A stretch of DNA of 64,000 nucleotides from contig OZ025263.1 of NCBI GenBank assembly GCA_964019135.1, positions 33,458,133-33,522,132 on the forward strand, given 5' to 3'. The notes below the pieces were generated by a model. It was not told the origin of the DNA and did no database searches. It saw only the letters and a program-made list of their open reading frames with translations. A program made the translations under genes and the position numbers. Of this stretch, positions 12,007-23,877 are shown one piece after another. How positions within the stretch are numbered: the first letter of the stretch is position 1; each line of letters begins with the position of its first letter. The stretch comes from Arenicola marina. Its lineage: Eukaryota; Annelida; Polychaeta; Arenicolidae.

Positions 12007-13050
12007 TAGCGTAAGATGGTGAGATGGCAGATAAACTATCCGTCTCCATAAACTAAATCCGATGACAAGGAATACATCGGAGGAGAGTCGCTTCGACGCC
12101 TCGTGACGTCACCATCGTAAAGTGCGCCGCCCAATAAGCAACAAATGGATTGCTGGCTGAGGCGGCCTGATCGATGCGACGACCAATTTAGCATGAAGCT
12201 CTTTGCCCGTGAACGCGTTGGTCCCATAATAGTAGTCTTCCATGCCTACCTCCCTCCACCCCCACCCTCTGCCCCCCTTCAACCCCTCACCCCAACTCCC
12301 CCGCCATGTAAAGCATCCCCCACGCCTCATGTGGCTACTCCGCGCTGCCCGCCGGCGGGGTGAGGGTGAGGGTGAGGGAGTGGGTGAAGAGGGGGGGGGG
12401 GCGCTGAGGCAAGCGCAGGGGCACTGGCCCAGGGATTAACCGGGGCTCACCCGCACCCATTGTTAGGGCGACAGAGGCCGGGGGCGGCAGGCACAATGAT
12501 CCATGAAGCTTAGAGGTCAGTTCGCAGGTGTCTACGTAACGGGTTAATATTAACCCCCCGTTGTTATCCCCCTTCCTAGGGAGAAACTGACTCTTTAACT
12601 CTCAAGACCACGCCGCCCCAGACGCCTACCCCTCCCCCCACCCCCCCCACACTCACTTACCCCCCCCCCACCCCCCTACCCTACCTAGTAAGCCTACACC
12701 ACCGCGTGAGCCCATTCATCCCCTCAGTCCCTGGACCATTAAAGATACTGCCCTCCCACCCCACTCCCACCTCGACCCCCACCCCCACCCCACCTCGACC
12801 CCACCTCGACCCCCACCCCCACTCCTACCGCGGTGTGGGTTATTTGGATCACAGATATTACGAGGTTGGTTTCAAATCATCATCGATCGAAACGATTTAG
12901 TCTCCTGAACATCGGCTGAAACAGGTGGAACACTAGTTAGATCCACAATATATATGTACATGAAAAACGCACATGAGACTGAACCAATTGGGCTTTGGAA
13001 TCGTGAATTTCGAGGTTAATTTATAAGAAAGAAGATGTGAAAATCACGAT
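12007..13050. other. unique patches between C-rich tracts
   Basis: Single-copy-looking sequence at 12020-12240 and 12430-12600 is separated by C-rich tracts at 12248-12305 and 12610-12830. No exon or RNA gene was recognised. Confidence 0.5.
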
Positions 13051-13127
13051 GTCGCCGCCGGGAATCGAACCCAGGACCGCGGATGATCTGTTGTGCGGGA
13101 CTAACATCTTGCCTACAATGGCAATTA
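13051..13127 (-). mobile_element. tRNA-like relic (tRNA pseudogene or SINE head)
   Basis: On the minus strand this reads like a tRNA. It has a B box GGGTTCGATTCCC with a paired T stem, and upstream an A-box-like TAGGCAAGATG. The 5' and 3' acceptor sequences do not pair, so it is not a working tRNA. The 22-bp array begins within a few bases of its 5' edge. Confidence 0.5.
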
Positions 13128-14745
13128 TCTTCTCCATCCAATGTCTTATCTTCTCCATCCCATGCCCTTATCTTTTCCATCTAATATCCTAATCTTCTCC
13201 ATCCCATGTCCTTATCTTCTCCATCCCATGCCCTTATCTTCTCCGTCCAATGCCTTTATCTTCTCCATCCCATGTCCTTATCTTCTCCATCCCATGCCCT
13301 TATGTTTTCTATCTAATATCCTTATCTTCTCCATCCAATGTCTTATCTTCTCTATCCCATGCCCTTATCTTTTCCATCTAATATCCTTATCTTCTCCATC
13401 CAATATCCTTATCTTCTCCATCCCATGTCCTTATCTTCTCCATCCCATGCCTTTAACTTCTCCATCCAATGTCTTATCTTCTCCATCCCATGCCCTTATC
13501 TTCTCTATCCATGTCCTTATCTTCTCCAACCAATATCCTTATCTTCTCCATCCAATGTCTTATCTTCTCCACCCAATGTCCTTATCTTCTCCATCCCATG
13601 CCTTTATCTTCTCCATCCCATGTCCTTATCTTCTCCATCCCATGCCCTTATCTTCTCTATCCCATGTCCTTATCTTCTCCATCCCATGCCCTTATGTTTT
13701 CTATCTAATATCCTTATCTTCTCCATCCAATATCCTTATCTTCTCCATCCAATGTCTTATCTTCTCTATCCCATGCCCTTATCTTTTCATCTAATATCCT
13801 TATCTTCTCCATCCAATATCCTTATCTTCTCCATCCCATGCCCTTATCTTCTCCGTCCAATGCCTTTATCTTCTCCATCCCATGTCCTTATCTTCTCCAT
13901 CCCATGCCCTTATGTTTTCTATCTAATATCCTTATCTTCTCCATCCAATATCCTTATCTTCTCCATCCAATGTCTTATCTTCTCTATCCCATGCCCTTAT
14001 CTTTTCCATCTAATATCCTTATCTTCTCCATCCAATATCCTTATCTTCTCCATCCCATGTCCTTATCTTCTCCATCCCATGCCTTTAACTTCTCCATCCA
14101 ATGTCTTATCTTCTCCATCCCATGCCCTTATCTTCTCTATCCCATGTCCTTATCTTCTCCAACCAATATCCTTATCTTCTCCATCCAATGTCTTATCTTC
14201 TCCACCCAATGTCCTTATCTTCTCCATCCCATGCCTTTATCTTCTCCATCCCATGTCCTTATCTTCTCCATCCCATGCCCTTATCTTCTCTATCCCATGT
14301 CCTTATCTTCTCCAACCAATATCCTTATCTTCTCCATCCCATGTCCTTATCTTCTCCATCCCATGTCCTTATCTTCTCCAACCAATATCCTTATCTTCTC
14401 CATCCAATGTCTTATCTTCTCCACCCAATGTCCTTATCTTCTCCATCCCATGCCTTTATCTTCTCCACCCAATGTCCTTATCTTCTCCATCCAATGTCCT
14501 TATCTTCTCCATCCCATGCCCTTATCTTCTCTATCCCATGTCCTTATCTTCTCCAACCATATCCTTATCTTCCCCATCCAATGTCTTATCTTCTCCATCC
14601 AATGTCCTTATCTTCTCCATCCCATGCCCTTATCTTCTCTATCCCATGTCCTTATCTTCTCCAACCAATATTCTTATCTTCTCCATCCAATGTCTTATCT
14701 TCTCCATCCAATGTCCTTATCTTCTCCATCCCATGCCCTTATCTT
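13128..14745. repeat. 21/22-bp pyrimidine-rich minisatellite
   Basis: About 73 units of TTATCTTCTCCATCCCATGT followed by CC, with 21-bp variants lacking one C. A block with CTCCGTCCAATGCC recurs 610 bp away (13241 and 13851), and CTTTAACTTCTCC recurs 632 bp away (13451 and 14083), so long segments were duplicated inside the array. Reading frames of up to 503 residues are artefacts. Confidence 0.97.
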
Positions 14746-14984
14746 CATCTTCCTGTGTCATGTTCTCCTCTTCCACTTTGTCCTTATATATATGTTTATT
14801 TCCGTACACATGTCACGTTATGGTTTTTTTATTCTGGGACATAAGGTAAAACCAATTACAAATTCATGTTGCTGATTTACGTTAAAACACACATTATCAG
14901 CATCATAAGTTGTGGAAAGCCCTTATGCTATCAACTGTAGATCGATTATTTGTCTAAGCCAGTGTCTATCTTGTTCTTAAGCGG
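14746..14984. other. unique stretch, nothing seen
   Basis: AT-rich DNA between two arrays, with no feature recognised. Confidence 0.5.
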
Positions 14985-15011
14985 CATTACCGTGGCGTAA
15001 TGGTAACTAGG
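14985..15011 (+). mobile_element. possible tRNA-like 5' half
   Basis: TGGCGTAATGGTAACTAGG matches a tRNA A box. No B box follows, because the 36-bp array begins directly. It may be the truncated head of a tRNA-derived SINE. Confidence 0.3.
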
Positions 15012-15203
15012 AACACCCTCACACGAGATCTCACAAACACACTACACAGCATCTTCACGCGAGATCTTACGAGAATACCACATTACACACGCACGCGAGA
15101 TCTCACGAGAATACCACACAACATCCTCACACGAGATCTATACGAAAATACTACACAATATCCTCACGCGAGATCTTACAAGAATACCACACAACACCCC
15201 GAG
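15012..15203. repeat. 36-bp minisatellite, 5 copies
   Basis: Five diverged units share CACGCGAGATCTTACGAGAA and ATACCACACAACA. The BglII-type AGATCT is conserved in every unit. Confidence 0.85.
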
Positions 15204-15480
15204 TCCTAACGGCACACCCCTGACTGTATACTCCAGGAACCCGGTCACTTGTAGTGGGACAAGAATCAGAATACAACTTGAAGGGGGTGACTGGGGTTGA
15301 GCCGTGAGAAGGTTGCACCCGGGGCTGGGGGCTGGCACCCCCTGAAGGCCGCCGTCCAGTGGCCAGGTCCACGGATACAGCCATCTCTGGCGCCACTCGG
15401 TGGTCTCGTGACAGCACTCGATTTATTGCTACTAATTTTCCTGTCTCGATGATCTATGTTGACAGCTACTAGAGGCCGGA
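15204..15480. other. unique stretch, nothing recognised
   Basis: A GC-balanced patch between the 36-bp array and G-rich DNA. It contains an 88-residue minus-strand open frame with no family resemblance that I know. Confidence 0.4.
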
Positions 15481-15725
15481 CTGCATGAGGGGAGGCTGGG
15501 TGGAGGGGTGGGTGCGGTGGGTGGCAGTGGGTGGGGGGGGGGAGTGGAAGGTGGAAGGTGGAAGGGGGGAGGGGGTAACAGGGTGAGGCTGGGGATGGGG
15601 TAACAGGGTGGGGATGGGGAGGGGGAGGGGGTTACAGGGTGGGGATGGGGAGGGGGAGGGGGTAACAGGGTGGGGAGGGGAAGGGGGTGACAGGGTGGGG
15701 GTGTGGGTGGGGAGGGGGTGCCGGT
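15481..15725. repeat. G-rich repeats (GGGGATGGGG / GTAACAGGGTG)
   Basis: Imperfect 20-40 bp repeats of GGTAACAGGGTGGGGATGGG type. It is strongly G-skewed and G-quadruplex capable. Confidence 0.8.
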
Positions 15726-16035
15726 GGAGTATTGTGCCCGTGTTTGTGGTCACTCAACCGAATCATAGTGAACACTGATCGGGGTCAGTTTGGCAAGGAG
15801 ATCTGGGTAGTGTGTGTGTGTCGGGAGGGGGGGGGGTGGCCGGGGGTGGCAGTTGGGAGCGTCGTCGCCGTATGTTTCAGTGCTGTCCAGTGCCACGCGG
15901 GGTGAGAGCAGTTGGCGGGGTGTTGACACTGGTTGAGAGGAGGGAGGTAGCGGGAGGGGGCGTGGGGGAGGGGGTATTGTGGCTTGGCGTGGAGATGGAT
16001 AATCAGTCGATTGTAAGATAAGGGGTGTGTCTTCC
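15726..16035. other. G-rich unique DNA, nothing recognised
   Basis: Purine-rich sequence with GT and G runs and no exon. Confidence 0.4.
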
Positions 16036-16700
16036 TTGCAGTGTTACCGGGGGGGGGGGGAGGGCAGGGATCAGGGTCTGGGAGTTGTGTGTAAGTAGGG
16101 GGGGGGGGTGGTCAGGGAGGGTCAGGGTCTAGTAGTTGTGTGTAATAGAGGGGCATAGAACAGGGTCTGGGAGCTGTGTGTAAGTTGGAGGGGGGGGCGC
16201 AGGGATCAGGGCCTGGGTGTTGTGTGTATGTTGGACGGGGGGGGGACGCAGGATCAGGGTCTGGGTGTTGTGTGTATGTTGGACGGGGGGGGGGGCGCAG
16301 GGATCAGGGTCTGGGAGTTGTGTGTAAGTGAAAGGTGGGGTGGCGCAGGGATCAGGGTCTGGATGTTATATGTTGGCAAGGGGAGGATTAGCAATCAGGG
16401 TCTAGTAGTTGTGTGTAGGGAGGGGGGGGGAGTCGCGATGAGGTTCTGGGAGTTGTGTATAAGCGGATAAGCGGGGGTGGGGTCGTCAGGGAAGGTCAGG
16501 GTGTATTAGTTGTGTGTAGGAAGGCGGGGCGCAGGGATCAGGGTCCGGGAGTTGAGAGTAAGTTGAAGGGGGGGGGGGGGCGGGGGCGCAGGGATCAGGG
16601 TCTGGGTGTTGTGTGTTGGCGAGGGGAGGATTAGCGATCACGGTGTATTAGTTGTGTCTAGAAGGGCGGGGCGCAGGGATCAGGGGTGGGAGTTCTGTAT
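16036..16700. repeat. imperfect G-rich 50-70 bp repeats
   Basis: About ten diverged copies share CAGGGATCAGGGTCTGGGAG and TTGTGTGTAAGT, separated by G runs of varying length. Length variation sits mostly in the G runs. Confidence 0.85.
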
Positions 16701-16736
16701 ATGATGTACGAGGGGGCAGGGATTAGGCCCAGGTGT

Positions 16737-16972
16737 CGTCAGTGTCGTCAAAGCCCACGTGTCGTCAAAGCCCACGTGTCGTCCACGTTTCGTCAAAACC
16801 CACGTGTCGTCCAAGTGTCGTCAAAGCCCACGTGTCGTCAAAGTGTCGTCAAAGCCCACGTGTCGTCCAAGTGTCGTCAAAGCCCACGTGTCGTCAAAGT
16901 GTCGTCAAAGCCCACGTGTCGTCCAAGTGTCGTCAAAGCCCACGTGTCGTCAAAGTGTCGCCAAAGCCCATT
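16737..16972. repeat. 28-bp minisatellite carrying CACGTG
   Basis: Units of 28 bp built from GTCGTCAAAGCCCACGTGTC and GTCCAAGT. Eight perfect CACGTG palindromes, the core for Myc/Max/USF/MITF-type bHLH factors, fall within about 200 bp. One further unit has CACGTT. Confidence 0.93.
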
Positions 16973-17640
16973 TGCCCATCCGGGTTCCACTCGTATCCAC
17001 GAGAGGATCGTCTATGCTACTCCCCATAAAGTCCCATCCACCAAACACTACAGGTGTGAGTTATAAATTGCAAGAGCCCATATACCTCTAACCCAAAACA
17101 CAGATCATTTCACTCCCAATAATGTCCAGACCCCATGGATTTCAAATAATTTCGAGAAGAAAAACTACCTAGGAATGCAATTAGGTGGGAATCTAGTATT
17201 TTCATTAATTGGGTTTAAATTATCTATACGTAAGTACGCTCATTTCGTATTTGTCACGCATCCACTTGAGTTGAAATGACACTGGGAACGATTGGGTAAT
17301 GTTACGACCCGGAGCTAGAGACAGATGGCTGGGTGACACCCCGATCCCGTTGTAGAGTTCGCCCTCTAGTCGACGGTTCCGCCGCCGCCAAATACTCCAT
17401 CGGATCAAACTGCCTTGAACCTCCGCCACAAAAGCCTGTTGTGTCACAGCCGCTTCCAATGGACAATCACGGCGAGCAGGGCGATAATAGAAAAGAAATC
17501 AGCACTTCTCAGCTCGTAATCTCAGGCCTTAATTGCCGCATGATCTGTCCGCCGGCCGGGCAGGGGTCCGGGCAGGGGTGCGCGTTGGCAGATTCAATTA
17601 TGAAGCGGCCGCGGTGAACGCTGGAGTCTAGGAGAGTTTG
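16973..17640. other. unique stretch, possible conserved patch
   Basis: 17280-17620 is repeat-free, balanced in composition and bounded by low-complexity DNA. It could be conserved non-coding sequence. No exon with good splice sites was found. Confidence 0.4.
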
Positions 17641-17718
17641 TTCTCATATCGTGGGAGAGAAAGGCCCCCCCTTCTCCTCCCTTACCTCCTCCTCCCTCCC
17701 CTCCCTTAACCCCTCCAC

Positions 17719-17751
<33 letters not shown>

Positions 17752-18300
17752 CCCCTCATTACTTCTCTCACTCTCTCTCCCCACCCCTATCTTCATCACC
17801 CCCCCCCTGTTATAATAACCCAGGTCTCCCCCCGCAATATTACACAGACCGGAGCTCATGAAATTCATAGCCTAGCCACCAGTCATTTGATGAGGTTTGA
17901 CCGAGGGGTCTGGTGGTCGGGGAAGGGGGAGGGGGGTGTTGGGAGGGGGTATAGGCGCAAGGGGAGGGAAGGGGGAGGGGGAGGAGAGGGATGGGAATGA
18001 GAGGGAAAGGAAATGGGAAGGGAGGTAGGGGGGGGGGGAGAAGGGTTTTTGGGGGTCGGGGAGAGCAGATGGGAGGGGAGGGGAGGTGAATAAATGTAGG
18101 GAGGCGAAGGGTGTTGGAGAAAGAGGGAGAGGAAGGGGAGGGAAGGTAGGGGCCGCCGAGAGATGTTATGGGGGAAGCGGTTGGGAGGGGTGGAGCTTGG
18201 GGCAAGGGGAAGGGTAGGATCAGGGCAGGCCAGGGTAGGGTAATGTGAGAAAATAAAGGGGTGGGGGGGGGGGTCACGGAAAATATACCAGTGGCGCTGT
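17641..18300. repeat. polypyrimidine then polypurine low complexity
   Basis: 17660-17810 is C/T-rich with a (CT)n run at 17730-17752. After a short unique gap, 17900-18265 is a G/A-rich tract with GGGA motifs. Opposite strand bias on the two sides gives an overall mirror arrangement. Confidence 0.75.
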
Positions 18301-18950
18301 AAGGAGGAGAGGGGTCACAAGGTTTTATCATTTATATAATGCCAATTATAATTACTGAGTACATCATGAATTAAAATTACGGTTGTGACGAAAAATGTGA
18401 CGCATTTTTTCCTGTCTGTGTTTCGCTTTTTCAATTCTCGTTTTGACACTCCTTTCTTCCTCTACATATCGTACACTCAGGGTTGCTACATATCCCATTC
18501 ATTAACAACAATTAAGGTTTATATTTTACATACATAAAACTTGATAATATATTTACATAAATAAATATCATTTACTCAAAATGTCATTGTTCTAATAAGA
18601 AAATCCACCTCAACGCACCAAAACACCAGGTAGGCCTGTTCACGGTTCTCCACTTATACAAACCGACGGTTCTAAAAAGCAGGCAGACAAGCTTTGACTG
18701 TACCCCCTCCCCCTATCATATTATTACATTTGTCTATAGGCCTGGGCATGGGCTGTGGGCTGTGGGCGCGACGACATGCTCCGTGGTCACGCGTCAATGA
18801 AGCTATTTACCCGCGTTACAACGTATTGCTGGCGGGGAAAAAAGGGGAAAAGTTTACCGAGGCGGGCGGGGAGTGGTGGGACTCGATAAGCGCTTGGTGG
18901 GCGCTTGGAGATGGGGAATAAACAATGGAGAAGGGAAGGAGGGGAGACGG
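18301..18950. other. unique stretch, nothing recognised
   Basis: AT-rich to 18680, then balanced DNA. No gene was seen. Confidence 0.45.
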
Positions 18951-20420
18951 GGCGGAGGGGGGGGGGAGACGGCGCGGGTGGGGGGGGGGGGGGAAGTAGT
19001 GTGGTGGCGAAGGGTGAGGGGTGAGGTTGCGGGTGCTGGTAAATTGTCGCGCCGGTCGAGGGTGGGGGCGGATGGGGGGCGGGACCGGGGTAAGAGGAGG
19101 GGTGGGGGGAGTGAAGGGGGTTTTGGTTCGATCAAGTTCTTCGCCCACGGTACTGTCGAGTGGGATCTTGTGGATCGTCGACCTAGCCATCGACAGGGCA
19201 TTTCGGACCTGTTGTTCCTGGTGGGCGAGTCCATGTCATCCCCTAATAGGTAGGGGCGTACAGGGTACGGGGTGTGGTGATCGTGCTAACTATTACGTTG
19301 ATTGCACTCCATTCCTACCGGTGCGATACACAGATATATGTGAAAATTCAAAACCTGGTCAGTGTCAAATACGAGCTAAAAAAAACATGGTTTTGTAAGT
19401 CTCAGATAATATCTTCTTTTATATTTGTATTTACCTTCCCGTAGCTGCCGATGAACCCAGGGAGATATGCCCTACTCACATTATCTCCTCGTGAAGCAAC
19501 AAGGCGGAAACAATCGCGCCAAGCGCACGGGACAAATTGTCGTCTGCCAGGAACCGCATTTTCCCGCCTTTTCGAAAGTCTGTTACGTGAGCATACGATA
19601 GGTCTCGAGGAGATGGCGGCCTTTAATAGCCTGGGTGGCGAGCGGGGGTGGGATGGAGACGGAAGGAGGGTGGGGGTGGGGCGGGAGTGGTGGTGGTGGT
19701 GGGGGGGCGGGGGAGGGTCGACTGGGACGACCAAGCGGCTTGCGGCGCCAGCCTCGCGCACACAAAGGTACAACAAGAGGCCAATAAGCAAGTGCTCAAC
19801 GGCTGTTGCTGCGCGTAAAAACCAGAAACGACGGTCACACCCGAGGCAATTGATTTCAGTGTATAACCCTGGCACCGCACAATTGTGGCGCTCCCCTTGT
19901 CTCCTTGCCTCCTCCTCTCTCTGCATTTTCTTGCCCCTCGTCTTGCCCCCTGTCTCTCCACCCCCCTGTCCAGCCCCCCCCCTCTCATCTCTCTCTTTCG
20001 CTGTCTCCCCGCACCGCCCACCCTGTGACCCCACCCCCTCCGCGTTCGGACTCGCTCTCTCCTTCGCTCCGGCTCTGTCGCTCCCTACACACGTCGGCGC
20101 GCAGCCGACCAACCTGGGGATGCTGTCCACCACCGCCACCCCCATCGCCACCATCGCCACCAAAGACGACGTGACGACAACGATAAGGCCGTCACCACTG
20201 GAAGACATACAACCAAGGAGGAAGAGACGCGAGAGTTTGAGTAGCCAGAGTTTGGCGTCAGTGCGTCACCAGTCACCCCCCGGGGCCAGTGTCGCGTGTC
20301 GCCCGTCCGCCCGCAGCCCGCAGCCCCGCGCATCGACGCCTCGACACCCGTCTGACGCACGACACACACACACGCGCGATCAGAACGCCACTCGATCAGT
20401 TCCTTAGCACCGACCTCGGC
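18951..20420. other. unique patches separated by G and C tracts
   Basis: G tracts at 18955-19110 and 19640-19725 and a C/T tract at 19900-20060 separate repeat-free patches (19120-19260, 19440-19630, 19740-19890, 20080-20420). Open frames of up to 318 residues cross these tracts on both strands and change composition with them, so I do not call a gene. The patches may be regulatory. Confidence 0.45.
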
Positions 20421-21433
20421 TAATCTGTCTACAATCGAACCTTGGCCGATCCAAGATCACAATTCTCCAGCCACAAGCGACTTCGTTGCCCGACGAACTG
20501 ATCAGGTCTGGCACCGCATTTAGACAGACAATCAAACGGCAAAAACCGTGTGCACGTTTATCGACATATAGGGCGATATTAGAGTGATAAGTCGCGTACT
20601 GTTGGGTCATCGCATTCGAGTGACGTCATCTGTTGACGTCAAGTGTCTCCGTTGGTTCCATTGGTCTACGCGGAGCAACGTTTCACTTACAGGTATCTCT
20701 ACTCCAGGACCTGTTGAAAAATCCAGGTAGGTAAGCATATTTATTGTCATTGATACGGTTATGCGTATATCCTGTATGTATTGCCGAAAATATAACATAT
20801 TGGATATGGCGAGTGATTTAATTTTTAAAACTAGTTTTTCTTTCCCGTGGAAATAATGATGTTGGCATTAGGTGAAATGCGTATCAGCTTACGGGGTTAT
20901 ACCGAATGTACAAATACATTCCAAAAATATAAACAACACCTACGTTAAAAAAGAACACTGGAAACCAGGACTTAATCACATCTGACGAAGGATTCGACGA
21001 AAACCCGGCTGCGTATAATACCTAAAAACTGCGTATCGCTATTATGTTCCAAATGAGAGAAATAAAACTCACGAAACACTATGTTCAGCGAGGAACATAG
21101 GAAACAAATACAGGCAAAACTCTGTTCCTCGAATGCACGATAGTCAACAAAATCTGTTGGTTTATCTGGTATTTTCGAATGCCATTCAATTATGAAATGA
21201 TTTGGTTTAACCGTGTAGCCTTATCGGGTGACGATATTCAATCTGTGCTCAGTAACACTCATGGTGTGAAGTTATGCCGGGACACGAATTACATGATTGA
21301 TCATTCGATACGGATCTAAATCAGATTCTATCCCCCTTTTCTGCTTATAATACGTACGCCCGTAATTAACATATTTATCATGTCATTACGGAGATATATG
21401 ATACTGACATATAGATATTAACATGTAGTGAAG
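20421..21433. other. unique AT-rich stretch, nothing recognised
   Basis: Single-copy-looking DNA without exons, repeats or RNA genes that I can support. Confidence 0.5.
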
Positions 21434-21596
21434 GTTTGTAGATAGTGTCATTGGTGCTGAATGTCAATGTGTTTGTAGAAACTGTCATCAATGCTGAATG
21501 TCATTGTTTGTAGATATTGTCATCGGTGCTGATTGTCAATGTTTGTAAATATTGTCATCGGTGCTGAATGTCAATGTTTGTAGACACTGATATCGG
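21434..21596. repeat. degenerate 35-40 bp tandem repeat, 4-5 copies
   Basis: Diverged copies share TTGTCATCGGTGCTGAATGT and CAATGTTTGTAGA. Unit length varies between copies, unlike the large arrays. Confidence 0.85.
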
Positions 21597-21963
21597 CGCC
21601 GACGGATTGGCGGAATGGGCAATTCTATTTACAGTTGGATAATATAAAAGTGTAAAGTGTTGAACTATTCGGATACGTTTAAATTGTATATCATAAGACG
21701 CCAGCCCCCCCCCCCCCCGCCCCCCCCGCTCCCCAACCCACACCACAACCACACGTGAAATACAAGTATGCAGATAACAAATACCACTCAATTAAGAAAG
21801 CAGTCTTCAGATATGTCGTAGCCATAACAGGTTATGTTTGGTTTATCCATTTAAAGTGCTTTTGTGCTATATTGCGACCTGTTTATGATCATGATGTGGT
21901 GACGGCCCGCAACACACATACGTAGTTGTATAAACATGCGTCTCCTAATCACCCGAACCTTCC
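21597..21963. other. unique stretch, nothing recognised
   Basis: AT-rich DNA with a poly(C)-rich tract at 21704-21732. Confidence 0.45.
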
Positions 21964-22145
21964 AGGGGCGGATCCAGGAATTAGAAAAGGGGGGGTGGGG
22001 GTCCAAACTTGCGATCCCGGCGGGTGGACTCTGAACAAAATTGCGACCGGGGAATCCATCAATTTTTGGACGACCGTGGGGTAGGGGGGGGAGGTCCACT
22101 CCGCCTCAAATAGCGTTCTTCCTCAAAAAGAGGGGGGGAGTCCAT
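21964..22145 (+). mobile_element. poly(G) element copy
   Basis: Begins CAGGGGCGGATCCAGG, followed by G runs, AAAATTGCGACCGGGG, GACGACCG, CCGCCTCAAATAGCG and CTTCCTCAAAAAGAGG. The same blocks in the same order, or inverted, occur in the copies at 8767, 23472, 50756 and 62937. The right terminal repeat is missing or decayed. Confidence 0.7.
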
Positions 22146-22331
22146 GCGTCAGATATCTACAAAATCCCATAACCGCTGAATGGATGCTATGGTGCAATGT
22201 AAGTTTTCAATAAGTATGTTACTAAAAATTTTATTGACTTGTTGCATTTCACTTATTGCTGTATCAAATTAACTTTTCAATGGTATGCTGTCAGTCTGCG
22301 GAAGACGATGGATTTGCAGCTTTGTTTTGGT
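22146..22331. other. unique stretch
   Basis: AT-rich DNA, nothing recognised. Confidence 0.4.
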
Positions 22332-22532
22332 TTAAGTTATACGGTTTGCGTCGCGGCATTTGCGCTTATGGCTGAACGAGCCTATCTGTAACCGACAGAG
22401 CTTACCGCAGTCGTCGCATCGATGACATGTCGATAGGTCTTGGTTTGTGCTCGCTGGTGGGCGCCTAGATTGGCGTTTCAAGTCCAGTTTCTCAAACCAG
22501 AGCCCGTCGTGGTGGGCCATTCCCTCACGCAC
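22332..22532 (-). mobile_element. fossil of a non-LTR retrotransposon C-terminus
   Basis: The minus strand encodes about 66 residues ending in a zinc-knuckle-like CDDC, twelve residues, H, three residues, C (C2HC spacing). A C-terminal finger of this spacing, with Arg/Ser-rich sequence before it, is found at the end of reverse-transcriptase proteins of several invertebrate non-LTR retrotransposons. No reverse transcriptase or endonuclease motif lies upstream on the same strand within reach, so this is a short remnant. A chance finger is possible. Confidence 0.4.
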
Positions 22533-23471
22533 GACACGTGCCCATCCCCTCTTTTGGCGTGCTACATCCTCCCCAGAATCTGAATTATATCGTCTTGAAG
22601 ATAGCAGAAGAAATATCTTTTAACCATCGCGTAGAATGGGTGTTTGCTTTACCTTTTGAACGGTCAAGTTCCATGTTGGGGCGAAGCGTTGTCTCAGAAT
22701 CGCTCACGTATGGCCCACGTCTACCATTTAATATAATAACCCGTCTCGTGGGCTTTAACGTAGAAGATCGACCCTTTGAACGAAGGTCATTGCTTTTAGT
22801 ACAGACATATTGAGTATAGACATATTAGGGAATGAAATATAACATTCTTTTCGGTGAAATCGGCCATATCTGGAGGCTGCATCCACAAATTAACAATGGT
22901 CCTTAAGCGAACAGCGGCAGATGACAAGACAATGATGGAGGATTTTAGCGGAATGATAAAAGAAATCATATCATAATTACTTAATCCTCATGAAAGTGAA
23001 GACAATATCTGGTGTTGATCTATACCATACACATATACACGGCTCTTTTGCAAAGAAGCGGTCATGTCGCACCCACACGTAGCTCCCCTCCCTCTCGCGG
23101 CGCCTCCGCACTTTGCACGGGTTTAGTCGCCTCCACGGGGCGGCGAGAACCAATTAAATGGAGCGAAATCTAATTTCGCTGTGAATCAATTAGGGGCACG
23201 TGTCGGCATGGCGTTGGTGGTGCGCCTGTCACTCCCACAGCAGCAGGAACCGCCAGGCCAGTGATTGCGTGGTGGGATTGTACGCATGGGTAAATATACC
23301 GCTTGTTGGTAGAGCAGTATACACGGTGGTCTTTTAATGCCGCTGCAGTGGTGTTTTCGGCGATGAGGTGAGGGTGAGGTGGTTGGGGGGGCGGGCGCAA
23401 GGGACACGTGCTTTTCTGGAAATTTAGAAAGGTTAAACAAGAAGGTAGCCCATCTTTTGACTCCTCATAGA
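22533..23471. other. unique stretch, nothing recognised
   Basis: Balanced to AT-rich DNA. A repeat-free patch lies at 23060-23350. No exon was supported. Confidence 0.45.
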
Positions 23472-23651
23472 CAGGGGCCGGGCGGATCCAGCAAATTTGA
23501 AAAGGGGGGGGGGGGTCTATTGAAACTTAGAACGGGGTTGGGGAGGGAGGGGGCTCTGAGCAAAATTGCGACCCAGGGGTCCACCAATTTTCTTGACGAC
23601 CGGGGGGGGGGGGGTTCCACTGCGACACTTCATTAAAATTGGGGGGGGGGG
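23472..23651 (+). mobile_element. poly(G) element copy
   Basis: It has GGGCGGATCCAGC, a G run, then CAAAATTGCGACCC, CCACCAATTTTCTTGACGAC, another G run and CACTGCG, and ends in a third G run. The order matches the copy at 21964. Confidence 0.7.
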
Positions 23652-23877
23652 GACAAAATGTAAAATGGAAAACAAGTATTCCCTTGTTCTATTTCAGGCG
23701 CTATAACTCAATAATATAAGCGAGGAAACACTAATATAGTAATACAAGCGAGGGAGAACAATGTGAGGTACAGTTGTTTTGGCGTGGCACCAATTGTTTA
23801 AACAATCAGTCCTGTAGGTACTTGTCTCCCAGCCAGCCATTGTGTCGTGTGCGTATAAACACTATTAAGGCGCGTAT
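23652..23877. other. unique stretch
   Basis: AT-rich DNA, nothing recognised. Confidence 0.4.

Noticed and set aside
13051-13127. Functional tRNA gene on the minus strand
   Set aside because: The B box and T stem are good, but the acceptor stem cannot form and the A box is imperfect.
19402-20407. Long frames on both strands (268 and 318 residues)
   Set aside because: Their composition follows the G and C tracts, with no recognisable domain on either strand.
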